Assembly: GCA_018302235.1 (NCBI GenBank)
Contig: JAGVZW010000032.1
Location: 1 to 40,468, forward strand
Direction: 5' to 3'
Source of the DNA: Candidatus Woesearchaeota archaeon
Lineage (GTDB): Archaea > Nanobdellota > Nanobdellia > SCGC-AAA011-G17 > GW2011-AR18
DNA length: 40,468 nt
Position numbers and translations under genes: made by a program
The notes under the pieces: generated by a model
Databases searched by the model: none
Told to the model about the DNA's origin: nothing
What the model saw: only the letters and a program-made list of their open reading frames with translations
Shown: positions 22,167 to 30,226 of the stretch, piece after piece
Numbering within the stretch: position 1 is the first letter of the stretch
Layout of the letters: every line of letters starts with the position of its first letter

Positions 22167-23576
22167 ATGGAAAACATAACTTTTTATGACAGAAAACAGG
22201 AACTTGGCTTGTTAAAGGAAGAGTTTAATAATTTGCAAACTGGAAAAATGTTTGTAATTTATGGTCGAAGAAGGGTAGGAAAAACAGAACTAATAAGACA
22301 ATTCATCAAATCAATTTCTGGGAATAAAATGTATTTTTATGTAGATTTAGTTGAAAAACAAGGAATATTAGACTCTCTTTCAAAAACAGTTCAAGAACAA
22401 TTAAGAGAAACAAGAAAGTTTGTAGATTTTAATGATTTTCTAGAGTTTATTGCATCAAAATCAGATAATAGCTTTGTTTTAGTAATTGATGAGTTTCAGA
22501 GATTCCTAGAGGTTTCATCTCAATTCATAACGCAACTGCAGAATTATTGGGATCTAAAATTAAAAAATAAAAAAATCTTATTGATCCTAGTAGGTTCATC
22601 AATAGGCATGATACAAAAAATAACTAACAGTAAAGCAGGTGCATTATATGGGAGAGCAACAAAAATAAAAATATCTCCTTTCAAATACTCTGATTTTAGA
22701 TTAATGTTTAAAGAATTAAATGAAGAAGAAAAAATAATAACTTATGCAGTATTTGGAGGAACGCCATATTATCTAGAAAAAGTAAAAAAAATACAAGGAG
22801 ATATTTATAAGAGAATATTTGAATTATTATTAAAAAAAGGTGCTGAATTATTCGAAGAACCAAAAAATCTATTAGAATATGAAAACGTAAGAACCCATGC
22901 TAAATATAATTCAATTCTGCAAGCAACCTCTACAGGTAAAGAAAACCTTAAAGAAATACAAGACCTTACAGGTATAGATACAAATACTCTTCCAGCATAT
23001 ATTAAAAAACTTGACGAATTACTTGAACTACTTGGAAGAAGTGATCCTGTATTAGGTAAAGAACGTCTTGGAAGATATTGTTTAAAAGATAATTTCTTTA
23101 ACTTTTGGTATAAATTTATTTTTCCAAATCAAACAGCATTGAATCTAGGAAATATTAAAATTGTAGAAGAAAATATAAAAGAAAATTTTAATGCCTATAT
23201 TGGAAGAGTATTTGAAAAAATATGTAAAGAATTACTCATAGCCCATATGAATAAAGAATTTAATGACTATCTCTTAGATTTTGAGAATATTGGTAATTGG
23301 TGGAATAGAACAGGAGAAGAAGTAGATATTGTTGCATACAATTACAAAGCTAAAAAAATATTAGTAGGTGAAGTCAAATGGACTAAAGACCTACTAGACA
23401 TAAATGTTGTTGATGATTTAATGAGAAAAGCAAAGCTTATAAATTTCACAGGAGAATATAAATTCTTATTTATTTCAAAAAAGGGTTTTACAGAAAGAGC
23501 ATTGTCTAGGATGAAAGAGATAAATGCAATACATTTAAACTTAGAGGATATTGAGAAAAAGTTTGAAGAAATTTAA
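22167..23576 (+). CDS. Archaeal ATPase (AAA) with DUF234-like nuclease tail
   Basis: This 469-aa protein is of the archaeal ATPase family common in archaea as mobile or defence-linked genes. Walker A is GRRRVGKT (33-40) and Walker B is VLVIDEF (104-110). A central winged-helix region (IQDLTGIDTNTLPAYIKKLDELL) follows. The C-terminal domain has the PD-(D/E)XK pattern GEEVDIVAY...ILVGEVKW, with an Asp then E-x-K. Family members have no firm function. It is a single gene with an operator-like palindrome at the start. The plus strand looks richer in G than in neighbouring plus-strand genes, which suggests recent acquisition. Confidence 0.88.
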   Translation: MENITFYDRKQELGLLKEEFNNLQTGKMFVIYGRRRVGKTELIRQFIKSISGNKMYFYVDLVEKQGILDSLSKTVQEQLRETRKFVDFNDFLEFIASKSDNSFVLVIDEFQRFLEVSSQFITQLQNYWDLKLKNKKILLILVGSSIGMIQKITNSKAGALYGRATKIKISPFKYSDFRLMFKELNEEEKIITYAVFGGTPYYLEKVKKIQGDIYKRIFELLLKKGAELFEEPKNLLEYENVRTHAKYNSILQATSTGKENLKEIQDLTGIDTNTLPAYIKKLDELLELLGRSDPVLGKERLGRYCLKDNFFNFWYKFIFPNQTALNLGNIKIVEENIKENFNAYIGRVFEKICKELLIAHMNKEFNDYLLDFENIGNWWNRTGEEVDIVAYNYKAKKILVGEVKWTKDLLDINVVDDLMRKAKLINFTGEYKFLFISKKGFTERALSRMKEINAIHLNLEDIEKKFEEI

Positions 23577-23720
23577 TTAAAACTTAAAATATTTAGTAGT
23601 TTACAAGTAACTTTAATTGTCGAAGCAAGTGCAGAATCATATAGCCATCTGCCGAAATGTAATCTTAAATATTATAGAGGAGATAAAGAAATAAACGTGC
23701 TTAGTGAAGGAGTATATTAA
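23577..23720 (+). pseudogene. Possible gene remnant after the ATPase
   Basis: The ATPase frame stays open beyond its stop for 47 codons, reading SLQVTLIVEASAESYSHLPK and then LKYYRGDKEINVLSEGVY before TAA at 23718-23720. It looks protein-like but has no start codon and no recognised family. It may be the tail of a lost gene or chance. The rest of the gap up to 23791 holds only the next TATA box, TTTAAATAC (23761-23769). Confidence 0.25.
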
Positions 23721-23791
23721 AATATAGATCAACTCAAACTTTCAGAAAATTCCAATAAAGTTTAAATACTTTCTAGCCATATTAATTTTAG

Positions 23792-24478
23792 ATGAATACA
23801 CTCATCAATCTTCCCAATTTAATTCTGCAAAATAGAGGCTTAATATTATCTACAGAAATCCAAACCTTAAACAGAAGATTAGAGAGAAAGCAAGCAATTA
23901 GTCTTATCCATAGATTAAGTGATTCATTTCCAGAGCCAGGCGAAAAAGATCATTCTAGAAAAGTGAGTATTTTTTCAATACAATTTTATGAATTACTTGG
24001 TAGAAATCCTGGAGAAATAAAAAATGCTTCATTGTTACACGATTTAGGAAAGGTCTATGTAGATCAAAGGTTATTATACAAACCCTCAAGTTTAACAAAT
24101 GAAGAATTTGCAGTTATTCAAGAGCATCCAAACTATGCACGAAAAATACTTGAATATTGTATTGCAAGATATGGTTCACACGAACTTTTAACAAGCGCCC
24201 AAAGAATTGCAGAATTCCATCATGAGAGATTTGATGGTACAGGTTATCCTAATAAATTAGGTGGAACAGAAATTCCTGAAGAAGCAAGAATCGTTTCAAT
24301 ATTAGATGTTTTTGATGCATTAATCTCAGAAAGACCATATAGAAAGGCAATTCCAGCAGAGAAAGTATACGAAATAATGAGTAAAGGAGATGGTAGAACA
24401 AAGCCAGAGCATTTTGACCCAAACTTTTTAAAAATTTTTTTAAAAAACTATCTTAAATTTACAGAATTATTAAATTAA
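23792..24478 (+). CDS. HD-GYP domain phosphohydrolase
   Basis: This 228-aa protein is almost entirely an HD-GYP domain, the bacterial type that breaks down cyclic di-GMP or related dinucleotides. Metal ligands are present: H54 (DHSRKV), H83-D84 (LLHDLGK), H112, H143-H144 (EFHHERFDG), then DGTGYP (148-153) and D172. There is no sensor or membrane part beyond a short N-terminal helix, and no GGDEF cyclase is seen in the window. HD-GYP proteins are rare in archaea, so transfer from a bacterium is likely. The TATA box TTTAAATAC lies about 23-31 nt before the ATG. The substrate cannot be set from sequence alone. Confidence 0.9.
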   Translation: MNTLINLPNLILQNRGLILSTEIQTLNRRLERKQAISLIHRLSDSFPEPGEKDHSRKVSIFSIQFYELLGRNPGEIKNASLLHDLGKVYVDQRLLYKPSSLTNEEFAVIQEHPNYARKILEYCIARYGSHELLTSAQRIAEFHHERFDGTGYPNKLGGTEIPEEARIVSILDVFDALISERPYRKAIPAEKVYEIMSKGDGRTKPEHFDPNFLKIFLKNYLKFTELLN

Positions 24479-24622
24479 CCTTTATTTTCTTCTAAAGCAG
24501 CAAAAGAAAGCGGAGAAGTTGTAGGTAATGCTAAAATAGAAGCAGAAAAGAAAATAGGAAAACCAATATCCTCTGGAGAAAACTATTTAGATGCAGCTGA
24601 AAAGAGAAAAAGAATGAAATAA
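24479..24622 (+). pseudogene. C-terminal fragment resembling Bro-N/DinD-type antirepressor proteins
   Basis: A frame without a start codon reads PLFSSKAAKESGEVVGNAKI, then EKKIGKPISSGENYLDAAEK and ends at TAA 24620-24622. The 'GNAK.E.E...GKPI.S..NYL' pattern recalls the C-terminal tail of phage-type antirepressor or DNA-damage-inducible D-like proteins. The N-terminal part is missing, and the HD-GYP gene ends directly before it. A truncated mobile-element gene is the likely reading. Confidence 0.4.
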
Positions 24623-24661
24623 AACCAAAACTTATTTAATCTAATAATTAAAATTATAATT

Positions 24662-25063
24662 ATGATTTACATTAACTGTGATGGCGGTTCTAGAGGAAAT
24701 CCTGGAAAAGCAGCCATAGGAATAGTTCTCTGGGATAAAAATCATAAAAAACTAGAAGAATACAAAGAATACATAGGAATTGCAACAAATAATATTGCAG
24801 AGTATAAATCACTTATCAAAGCACTTAAATTAGCAATAAAATATTCTAAAGAAGTAGAAATTAACATGGACTCAGAATTGGTTATTAAACAAATCAAAGG
24901 AATATATAAAGTGAAAGCTACCCACCTAATATCTTTATTACAAGAAGTAAAAACCAACGAAAAAAATTTTAAAAAAGTAATATATCATACTGTTTCCAGA
25001 GAAAACATCCATCAAAAAGCAGCAGATTTTTTAGTAAATCAAAGTTTAGACAAAATCCATTAA
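24662..25063 (+). CDS. rnhA: Ribonuclease HI
   Basis: This 133-aa enzyme cleaves the RNA strand of RNA-DNA hybrids, as in primer and R-loop removal. The four carboxylates are visible: D7 (INCDGGSRGNPG), E47 (NNIAEYKSL), D70 (INMDSELV) and D122 in the closing ADFLVNQ motif. It is the compact archaeal/bacterial form without a hybrid-binding N-terminal domain. Its 3' end overlaps the convergent membrane-protein gene by 4 nt. The ATG follows an AT-rich stretch and is the only sensible start. Confidence 0.93.
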   Translation: MIYINCDGGSRGNPGKAAIGIVLWDKNHKKLEEYKEYIGIATNNIAEYKSLIKALKLAIKYSKEVEINMDSELVIKQIKGIYKVKATHLISLLQEVKTNEKNFKKVIYHTVSRENIHQKAADFLVNQSLDKIH

Positions 25064-25371
25064 TATCTATTTATTCCCCATTTTCTTTTAAATCTAAAAA
25101 GTCTATATTTTTCTTTAAAGATTCCATAAATCCAACCAAAAAAACTACCAACGAATATAGAGAATATCAAATGAAATAAAGAATATTTTAAATCAGGCAA
25201 AGAATAATACAAAAAAAAACCACTATCTACTTTCGGATTTAAGTCATGCCAAAGCCCAGTATTATAATAATTTGTTAAAAGCTTAGCTAAATAGATATAA
25301 ACACTAAATAAAAAACCAATTATTGCTCCCTTTGTCCAATACTTTAGTTCTTTCCAGCTCATTTTGTCCAA
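25060..25371 (-). CDS. Small two-helix membrane protein
   Basis: This 103-aa protein has two membrane helices (about residues 12-32 and 66-84) and a basic C-terminus (KEKYRLFRFKRKWG). The loop between them, LWHDLNPKVDSGF, is probably exported. No family is named. It overlaps the upstream M50-like gene by 13 nt, so the pair forms one operon and may work together at the membrane. ATG at codon 4 (25362) is an alternative start that would shorten the overlap. Confidence 0.6.
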   Translation of the reverse strand: MDKMSWKELKYWTKGAIIGFLFSVYIYLAKLLTNYYNTGLWHDLNPKVDSGFFLYYSLPDLKYSLFHLIFSIFVGSFFGWIYGIFKEKYRLFRFKRKWGINRY

Positions 25372-26090
25372 TTATAAAATATTATCCCAATTAAAATTAA
25401 ACCAATCAACCCGCCAAGTATAACAAACAACCAAAAAGATACAAAAAATAGGAGATAACACAAAATTAAAAATACCAAACCAAAAATATAAACAAACCTT
25501 CCCCCAAAGAAGATATACGCACCATCTAATCTATGGAAGGGTAAATAATTAAATAACATTACAAAAAAAATAACCCTCACAAACAAATCAATATCCATAC
25601 CTATTTTTCTAGATAAAACATTTAAAATTATTAGAAATAAGCCCAAAAAAACAAAACCACCAAAACAGATCAAATTTCGTTCATAATCACTTACTTTAAC
25701 CCAAACCCCCCCAGTTCTTAATAATTTGTTTCCCTTTATTTTATGTTCTCCTACAAAAGTTAAAGGCAACCAACCATTTGTTAAAATAGTACCAAAAATA
25801 GGCAACCATAAACCTATTCTAAACCTATTTTTAAATTCTGAAGCCTTACTAAACCACAAACTTTTTATAGACCAAATTTCAAATTTAACATCACAATCTC
25901 TCCATAAAGCAAAGACTTTATGACCCAATTCCTTAACAAACAAAACAATTAACACTACAAAAAAAACATACAAAAAATGGCTTAACCAATTTGTAAAAAC
26001 AAAAACTTCAGATTTATCATTAAATCCAAAAACAAAAGTTAATATTATTAAAGCTATAATTAAGCTAAATATCTCTTTTTTATTAAACAT
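25359..26090 (-). CDS. Degenerate site-2-protease-like (M50) membrane protein
   Basis: This 243-aa protein has about six membrane helices and two hallmarks of intramembrane site-2 proteases. The zinc motif position reads K53-E-L-G-H57 instead of HExxH. The second motif reads NYLPFHRLDG with D189, matching NxxPxxxLDG. The first zinc-binding His is therefore Lys, while Glu54, His57 and Asp189 remain. Proteolysis is probably lost or altered, and it may act as a pseudoprotease. It is rich in Phe, Val, Gly and Trp, like other minus-strand products here. It leads an operon with the two-helix protein downstream. Confidence 0.6.
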   Translation of the reverse strand: MFNKKEIFSLIIALIILTFVFGFNDKSEVFVFTNWLSHFLYVFFVVLIVLFVKELGHKVFALWRDCDVKFEIWSIKSLWFSKASEFKNRFRIGLWLPIFGTILTNGWLPLTFVGEHKIKGNKLLRTGGVWVKVSDYERNLICFGGFVFLGLFLIILNVLSRKIGMDIDLFVRVIFFVMLFNYLPFHRLDGAYIFFGGRFVYIFGLVFLILCYLLFFVSFWLFVILGGLIGLILIGIIFYNWTK

Positions 26091-26174
26091 ATATTTCTAT
26101 TAATTTATTCTTTTTTAAATCTTCCTACAATTTTTAATAGCAACTTTTAAAAATCAAAAAAACATATTTTATTT

Positions 26175-27386
26175 ATGGCATATATACTCACTATAGCTCT
26201 ACTCGGATTTGGCTTAGTTTTGGTTTTTTATTTAGCACATAAATATGGAATTATTGAAAGAACAATCGGAGCAACAGAAAAAAGTGTTATTGCAGCAGGC
26301 AAAGGGACAGGTAGCTTATTAAATAGACTAGGTAATTTAATTTCTTCAGATGGAAAAACCAGGTTAGAAAGAAAAAAAGAAAAACTTGAAAATAAGGTCA
26401 GAAGCAAAGAATTAAAGGGAAAATTAAATGATCTAAAAGAAGAAAAATCAAGATTACCTGAAAAAGTAATAGACTCTAACGGAAGAACACACCCAAATCC
26501 AGAAAGAATTAAATTAGAAGAAAGAGAAACAGAGCTAGAAACAGAATTAGAAGTAACAGAAAGAGAAACAGAGAAATTAGAAGAAAGAGAAACAGAGCTA
26601 GAAGAAGCAGGCAAGATTATAAATGTAAGTTCTCAAAGAGAATTGTCCGTTATAAATGAGATAAATGAAGATTTAACAAATTTAGAAAAAATTATAGGTA
26701 CAGCAACCGTAGCAAAACAATCAAATTTATTAAGACAATTTCAATCTTTATATACTGATAAAACAGAAATCCTAAATAAAGCCGTTACTAATAATGCAGC
26801 ATTATCTGGTGAAGCATTAAATGCTTTAAAAAGATATAATGAAACAGGATTTTCAATAATTACAAAATTAAAAATTGATTTTGTAACAGAAGGTAAATCT
26901 ATCAAAATAGGAATAAACACAAGTGATAAACTAATTCATGATTTTAGATTATTATTGAACAGTTTAGACCAATTAACCTCTTCATTAAAACAGATTAAAG
27001 ATCCAGAAACAAAAAAAACAATTTTAGAATTTGAAACAAACACAAAAAACTTTGTAAATAAAGCTTATAGTTATTTTGTAAAAAGAATCATGCCAAATAT
27101 AAAAAAATATGTTTCTTCTTTTGAAACCATTGAAAAACTATTTGATGGATTTTTATATTCCTTAAAACAAGAAAAAAAATATTTTGAGCAAGAACAAATA
27201 GATATCTTAGAATTTGCAAAATTTTCTTCAAATCAATTATATCATCTAAAAGAAATTTCTAACGCCTTGCAAGATCTAGAGCAGCCAAAATTAGAGTTTA
27301 CTAGACAAATTGCATTTTTTTTAGAAAATACCAAACAACTAACAGAAGAATATAAAAAAACATTAACTAAACTTACAGCTCTTTAA
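26175..27386 (+). CDS. Membrane-anchored coiled-coil protein
   Basis: This 403-aa protein starts with one membrane helix (residues 3-21), followed by a long charged region. Residues about 65-150 are a coiled coil built from near-tandem LEERETELE repeats, visible in the DNA as repeated GAAAGAGAAACAGAG units. The C-terminal 250 residues are helical without a known motif. It may serve as a scaffold or spacer at the inner face of the membrane. Its end overlaps the convergent TraB gene by 14 nt. A CTTTTAAAAATC box (about 26145-26156) could be the promoter. Confidence 0.65.
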   Translation: MAYILTIALLGFGLVLVFYLAHKYGIIERTIGATEKSVIAAGKGTGSLLNRLGNLISSDGKTRLERKKEKLENKVRSKELKGKLNDLKEEKSRLPEKVIDSNGRTHPNPERIKLEERETELETELEVTERETEKLEERETELEEAGKIINVSSQRELSVINEINEDLTNLEKIIGTATVAKQSNLLRQFQSLYTDKTEILNKAVTNNAALSGEALNALKRYNETGFSIITKLKIDFVTEGKSIKIGINTSDKLIHDFRLLLNSLDQLTSSLKQIKDPETKKTILEFETNTKNFVNKAYSYFVKRIMPNIKKYVSSFETIEKLFDGFLYSLKQEKKYFEQEQIDILEFAKFSSNQLYHLKEISNALQDLEQPKLEFTRQIAFFLENTKQLTEEYKKTLTKLTAL

Positions 27387-28041
27387 TCTCTTTTATTAAC
27401 CCATCTACATGTCCAGCACCAACAACAACAACAATCAAATTAAAATTTTTCATTAACTCATTTAATTTTTTAGCCATATGTAGATTTCTTTCAAGAACCA
27501 AGACCGTATAAATTGAAGGATATCTTTTTTTTACATACAATAACATTTTTTCTATTAATTCTTCAGAAGGAACCTTATTTAGATCAAATTCTATTTTTTC
27601 TCCAAAACCAAGAATAGCTTTTAATATATCTATAAAAAATCTGCCCTTTTCTCTCCATGTTATAGTCTCATTTAATCTTTGCAAGGTTAAAGCTATTTTT
27701 TGATCTATTAATGCAATCTTAATTCTTTCCTTTTTAGCAATATCAGCTGCCTTTAGCATATCCTCGCCAGGCCTAACACCAACCTTGTCACCAAGTTTTT
27801 TTTCTATCCATTCAACCATCAAAGCAAAAATAAACCCCTTTATACCTATTTTTTTTAATTCTCCCCATTTCTTCTTTTTTTCAACATTATCTTTGTTTAA
27901 TAGAGCCAAAAATCTTTCTTTATCGAGCTCTAAAGCAACAATATCTGGCTTTTTTTCAAGAATAATTAATTCTACCTCATCCAAACTATTTTTAGAGATA
28001 TGGGAAGTACCAATAACAATTAAATTCTTATATATTTCCAT
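27373..28041 (-). CDS. TraB/PrgY family protein
   Basis: The likely start is the ATG at 28041 (MEIYKNLIVIGTSHIS), giving 222 aa. A longer open frame to 28113 would run over the AT-rich promoter region. The family signature is present: GTSHIS near the N-terminus, PDIVALELDKERF, and the conserved VVGAGHVDGLI near the end. TraB-like proteins relate to the TIKI/GumN proteases, and archaeal members have no settled role. A TTTAAATTTAAATA stretch (about 28057-28070, minus strand) suits a leaderless start at 28041. The usual C-terminal membrane segments of longer archaeal TraB proteins are absent. Confidence 0.85.
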   Translation of the reverse strand: MEIYKNLIVIGTSHISKNSLDEVELIILEKKPDIVALELDKERFLALLNKDNVEKKKKWGELKKIGIKGFIFALMVEWIEKKLGDKVGVRPGEDMLKAADIAKKERIKIALIDQKIALTLQRLNETITWREKGRFFIDILKAILGFGEKIEFDLNKVPSEELIEKMLLYVKKRYPSIYTVLVLERNLHMAKKLNELMKNFNLIVVVVGAGHVDGLIKEIKEL

Positions 28042-28100
28042 AAAACATAGAAAACTATTTAAATTTAAATAAGTTCCTATTAAGGAAAGGGAGGTAAAAA

Positions 28101-28376
28101 ATGGTAAGAACACTAAAAGTTACAAGTTTAATAGGCATGCCCGTTTATACAGATGAAGGCAATTATTATGGGGACATAGAAGAATCAATAATTCTTAATA
28201 ACAAGGTTTTTGGTTGGAGAGTAAAATCTACAAAACATTCTCAATTAACCAAAGTATTAAGCGGTGCAAGAGGTGTAACAATTCCACACCAATTAGTAAA
28301 ATCTATTGGTAATATAATGATAATATCAAGATCAGCATTACCTAGTTTTGATGAAGCAATAGAAGAAAACGCCTGA
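28101..28376 (+). CDS. PRC-barrel domain protein (second copy)
   Basis: This 91-aa protein has the PRC-barrel pattern SLIGMPVYTDEGNYYGDIEE followed by 'VFGWRV', then 'ARGVTIPHQLVKSIGNIMII'. It differs clearly from the PRC protein at 8627. A strong Shine-Dalgarno GGGAGGT (28089-28095) lies 5 nt before the ATG. It ends in TGA one base before the start of a 39-aa basic reading frame. Because it directly precedes the pilus-like locus, a link to that membrane machine is possible, but it may simply share the strand. Confidence 0.8.
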   Translation: MVRTLKVTSLIGMPVYTDEGNYYGDIEESIILNNKVFGWRVKSTKHSQLTKVLSGARGVTIPHQLVKSIGNIMIISRSALPSFDEAIEENA

Positions 28377-28377
28377 A

Positions 28378-28497
28378 ATGTCAGATATATTTCCAACATT
28401 TAGAAAATCTAAATGTGATAAGAAACAAAAAAGGAGATATAACATATATAAAAGAGGAGGTCCCAAAAGGACCAAACAAAAACCTTTATTAATATAA
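28378..28497 (+). CDS. Possible 39-aa very basic peptide
   Basis: A frame starts one base after the PRC-barrel stop and encodes MSDIFPTFRKSKCDKKQKRR followed by more Arg/Lys, a GGPKR turn and a short hydrophobic end. It is strongly basic and could bind nucleic acid. It may instead be a leader region, because a hairpin and a repeated TATA-like box lie inside it. Translational coupling to the gene before it is the main support. Confidence 0.3.
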   Translation: MSDIFPTFRKSKCDKKQKRRYNIYKRGGPKRTKQKPLLI

Positions 28498-28521
28498 AAT
28501 TTCTTTGATATATAAAAGAGG
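28444..28521 (+). promoter_or_regulatory. Duplicated TATA-like boxes and hairpin ahead of the pilus-like operon
   Basis: ATATATAAAAGAGG occurs at 28444-28457 and again at 28508-28521. Between them GGTCC-CAAAA-GGACC (28459-28473) forms a small hairpin. The second copy overlaps the Shine-Dalgarno AGAGGT of the next gene. This may be a promoter plus attenuator, or a site duplication. Confidence 0.35.
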
Positions 28522-28525
28522 TAGA

Positions 28526-29098
28526 ATGGCAGAAACAGTATTAGGCAATGCAATTGATTTTTTTAAAGAATTTGGTTTATTTGATATAGTCTTACCATTT
28601 CTATTAATATTTACAATCTCTTTTGCTTTACTAGAAAAATCAAGGATCTTAGGTGTAGAGGGCTCTGGAGATAAGACTACAAGTAAAAAAAATCTCAATG
28701 CAATGGTAGCTTTTGTCTTAGGCCTTTTAGTTGTAACAGCCAATAAAGTAGTTAACGCTATTAATACTGCCCTTCCAAACATTGTATTTTTAATAATAAT
28801 CTTAATCTCTTTTTTATTATTAATAGGTACATTTTTTAAAACAGGGGAATTAGAGTTTTTCAAAGAATATTCATGGACCAAGATTATATTTATGATAGTG
28901 CTCTTAATTTTAGTAATCTTGATATTCTTAAATTCAATACCAACAAGTACAGGAGAATCATGGCTAAGTTATGCATTTAATTATACTCTAAATAATTTCT
29001 CAGGTGCAATTGTCACGTCTTTAATAGTCTTAGTTGTAGTAATAATAGCTATATTAATAGTTGTTGGAACAGGAAAGTCAACAACAGGAGCAAAATAA
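28526..29098 (+). CDS. Pilus-locus membrane protein, paralogue 1
   Basis: This protein is 190 aa from ATG 28526, preceded by Shine-Dalgarno AGAGGT; an upstream TTG (28505) is less likely. It has about five hydrophobic helices. The signature LPFLLIFTISFALLEKSRIL, followed after a charged loop by NLNAMVAFVLGLL, is shared with the next two genes, so the three form a tandem family. It has no similarity I can name. The next gene's ATG overlaps its stop by one base. Its place in front of a secretion ATPase and T2SF gene suggests a membrane part of that system. Confidence 0.7.
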   Translation: MAETVLGNAIDFFKEFGLFDIVLPFLLIFTISFALLEKSRILGVEGSGDKTTSKKNLNAMVAFVLGLLVVTANKVVNAINTALPNIVFLIIILISFLLLIGTFFKTGELEFFKEYSWTKIIFMIVLLILVILIFLNSIPTSTGESWLSYAFNYTLNNFSGAIVTSLIVLVVVIIAILIVVGTGKSTTGAK

Positions 29099-29682
29099 TG
29101 GCAATAAATTTTAATATAGGTGATATAATACAAACCCTACAAAACATTGGTGTATACGATTACCTATTACCTTTCATATTGATATTTGCAATCATATTTG
29201 CAATATTAGAAAAAACAAAAATTTTAGGTACAGACAAATCAAATATTAATGCAGTAGTAGCATTTGTTGTTGGTTTTTTATTAATAGTACAACAAGGTAT
29301 AGTAGCAACAATAAATAATTTTTTACCACGAGTATCTTTAATTATAATAATATTTTTAATGGCATTACTGGTTATAGCAATGTTAGCTGGTAAGGAATAT
29401 AAAGGGCTGCAAGGCACCTTATTTACATTTGCAGCAATAATATCAATAATAGCAATAATAATTGCTTTATCCCCAGATATTGGTTTCAGTACTTATATAA
29501 CTAGTTGGGGCATTTCAGAACAAGACCAAGAAACATTGTTAGGAATAGGTATTCTTGTTTTTTTATTGATAATTATTACAATAATAATAACAGGTAAAAG
29601 AAAAGGAACGCAAAATGAACCTAATAAGGGAGGTCTTTTAACAAAAATAGATAACATGTTTAACCAAGGATTAAAGGACTAA
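29098..29682 (+). CDS. Pilus-locus membrane protein, paralogue 2
   Basis: This 194-aa protein has about five membrane helices. Its LPFILIFAIIFAILEKTKIL and INAVVAFVVGFLL lines match paralogue 1 closely. A polar C-terminal tail (GKRKGTQNEPNKGG...) extends into the cytoplasm. Its start overlaps the preceding stop as TAATG, and its own stop is two bases before the third paralogue, so translation is coupled. The shared EK(S/T)(K/R)IxG turn after the first helix is the best family marker. Function is unknown. Confidence 0.7.
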   Translation: MAINFNIGDIIQTLQNIGVYDYLLPFILIFAIIFAILEKTKILGTDKSNINAVVAFVVGFLLIVQQGIVATINNFLPRVSLIIIIFLMALLVIAMLAGKEYKGLQGTLFTFAAIISIIAIIIALSPDIGFSTYITSWGISEQDQETLLGIGILVFLLIIITIIITGKRKGTQNEPNKGGLLTKIDNMFNQGLKD

Positions 29683-29684
29683 TA

Positions 29685-30224
29685 ATGGCATCAATAATGG
29701 ATACATCAGCATTAGCATATTTTTTGCCAGTTGTCGTGTTTTTATTTATATTTGTAGCAGCCTATGCATTTTTACAAAAATCTAAAATATTTGGAGAAAA
29801 TGTAACAAAACTTAATCTTGTAGCAGCATTTTGTATAGGGTTATTATCTATTTTTATAGGTAATCTATCTAAAGTAATTGCAGCATCCATTCCATGGTTG
29901 TTTTTCGTAGTAATTGTTTTAATTATGGTATTTGGTACATTTATTTTTTTTGGGTACGGAGAAAAACCAGAAACAGCATATAGAGAAATATGGGAGATGG
30001 TGGGATCTTCACCAGTATATATAATAATGTTAGTTATAGTTTTTATTGCAATTACACAAGTTTTTGATGCAACCCTATCCCCATATTCAACAGGAGAAGA
30101 TGGGGAAACAACACCAACATCTGAAACAGTTAAAACATTAACACACCCAAGAATGTTAAGCGCATTATTTCTTCTTATAATTGCAAGTGTTGTAGTAAGA
30201 TTTTTAGTAGATAAAGTAAAATAA
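29685..30224 (+). CDS. Pilus-locus membrane protein, paralogue 3
   Basis: This 179-aa protein is the most divergent of the three. It has 'FLPVVVFLFIFVAAYAFLQK' with 'SKIFG', then 'LNLVAAFCIGLL'. An outside loop rich in Thr, Ser, Glu and Pro (residues about 130-150) precedes the final helix, and the C-terminus is short and basic. It ends two bases before the convergent coiled-coil gene. Three unequal copies could form a hetero-oligomeric ring or channel in the membrane; this is inference. Confidence 0.65.
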   Translation: MASIMDTSALAYFLPVVVFLFIFVAAYAFLQKSKIFGENVTKLNLVAAFCIGLLSIFIGNLSKVIAASIPWLFFVVIVLIMVFGTFIFFGYGEKPETAYREIWEMVGSSPVYIIMLVIVFIAITQVFDATLSPYSTGEDGETTPTSETVKTLTHPRMLSALFLLIIASVVVRFLVDKVK

Positions 30225-30226
30225 AA

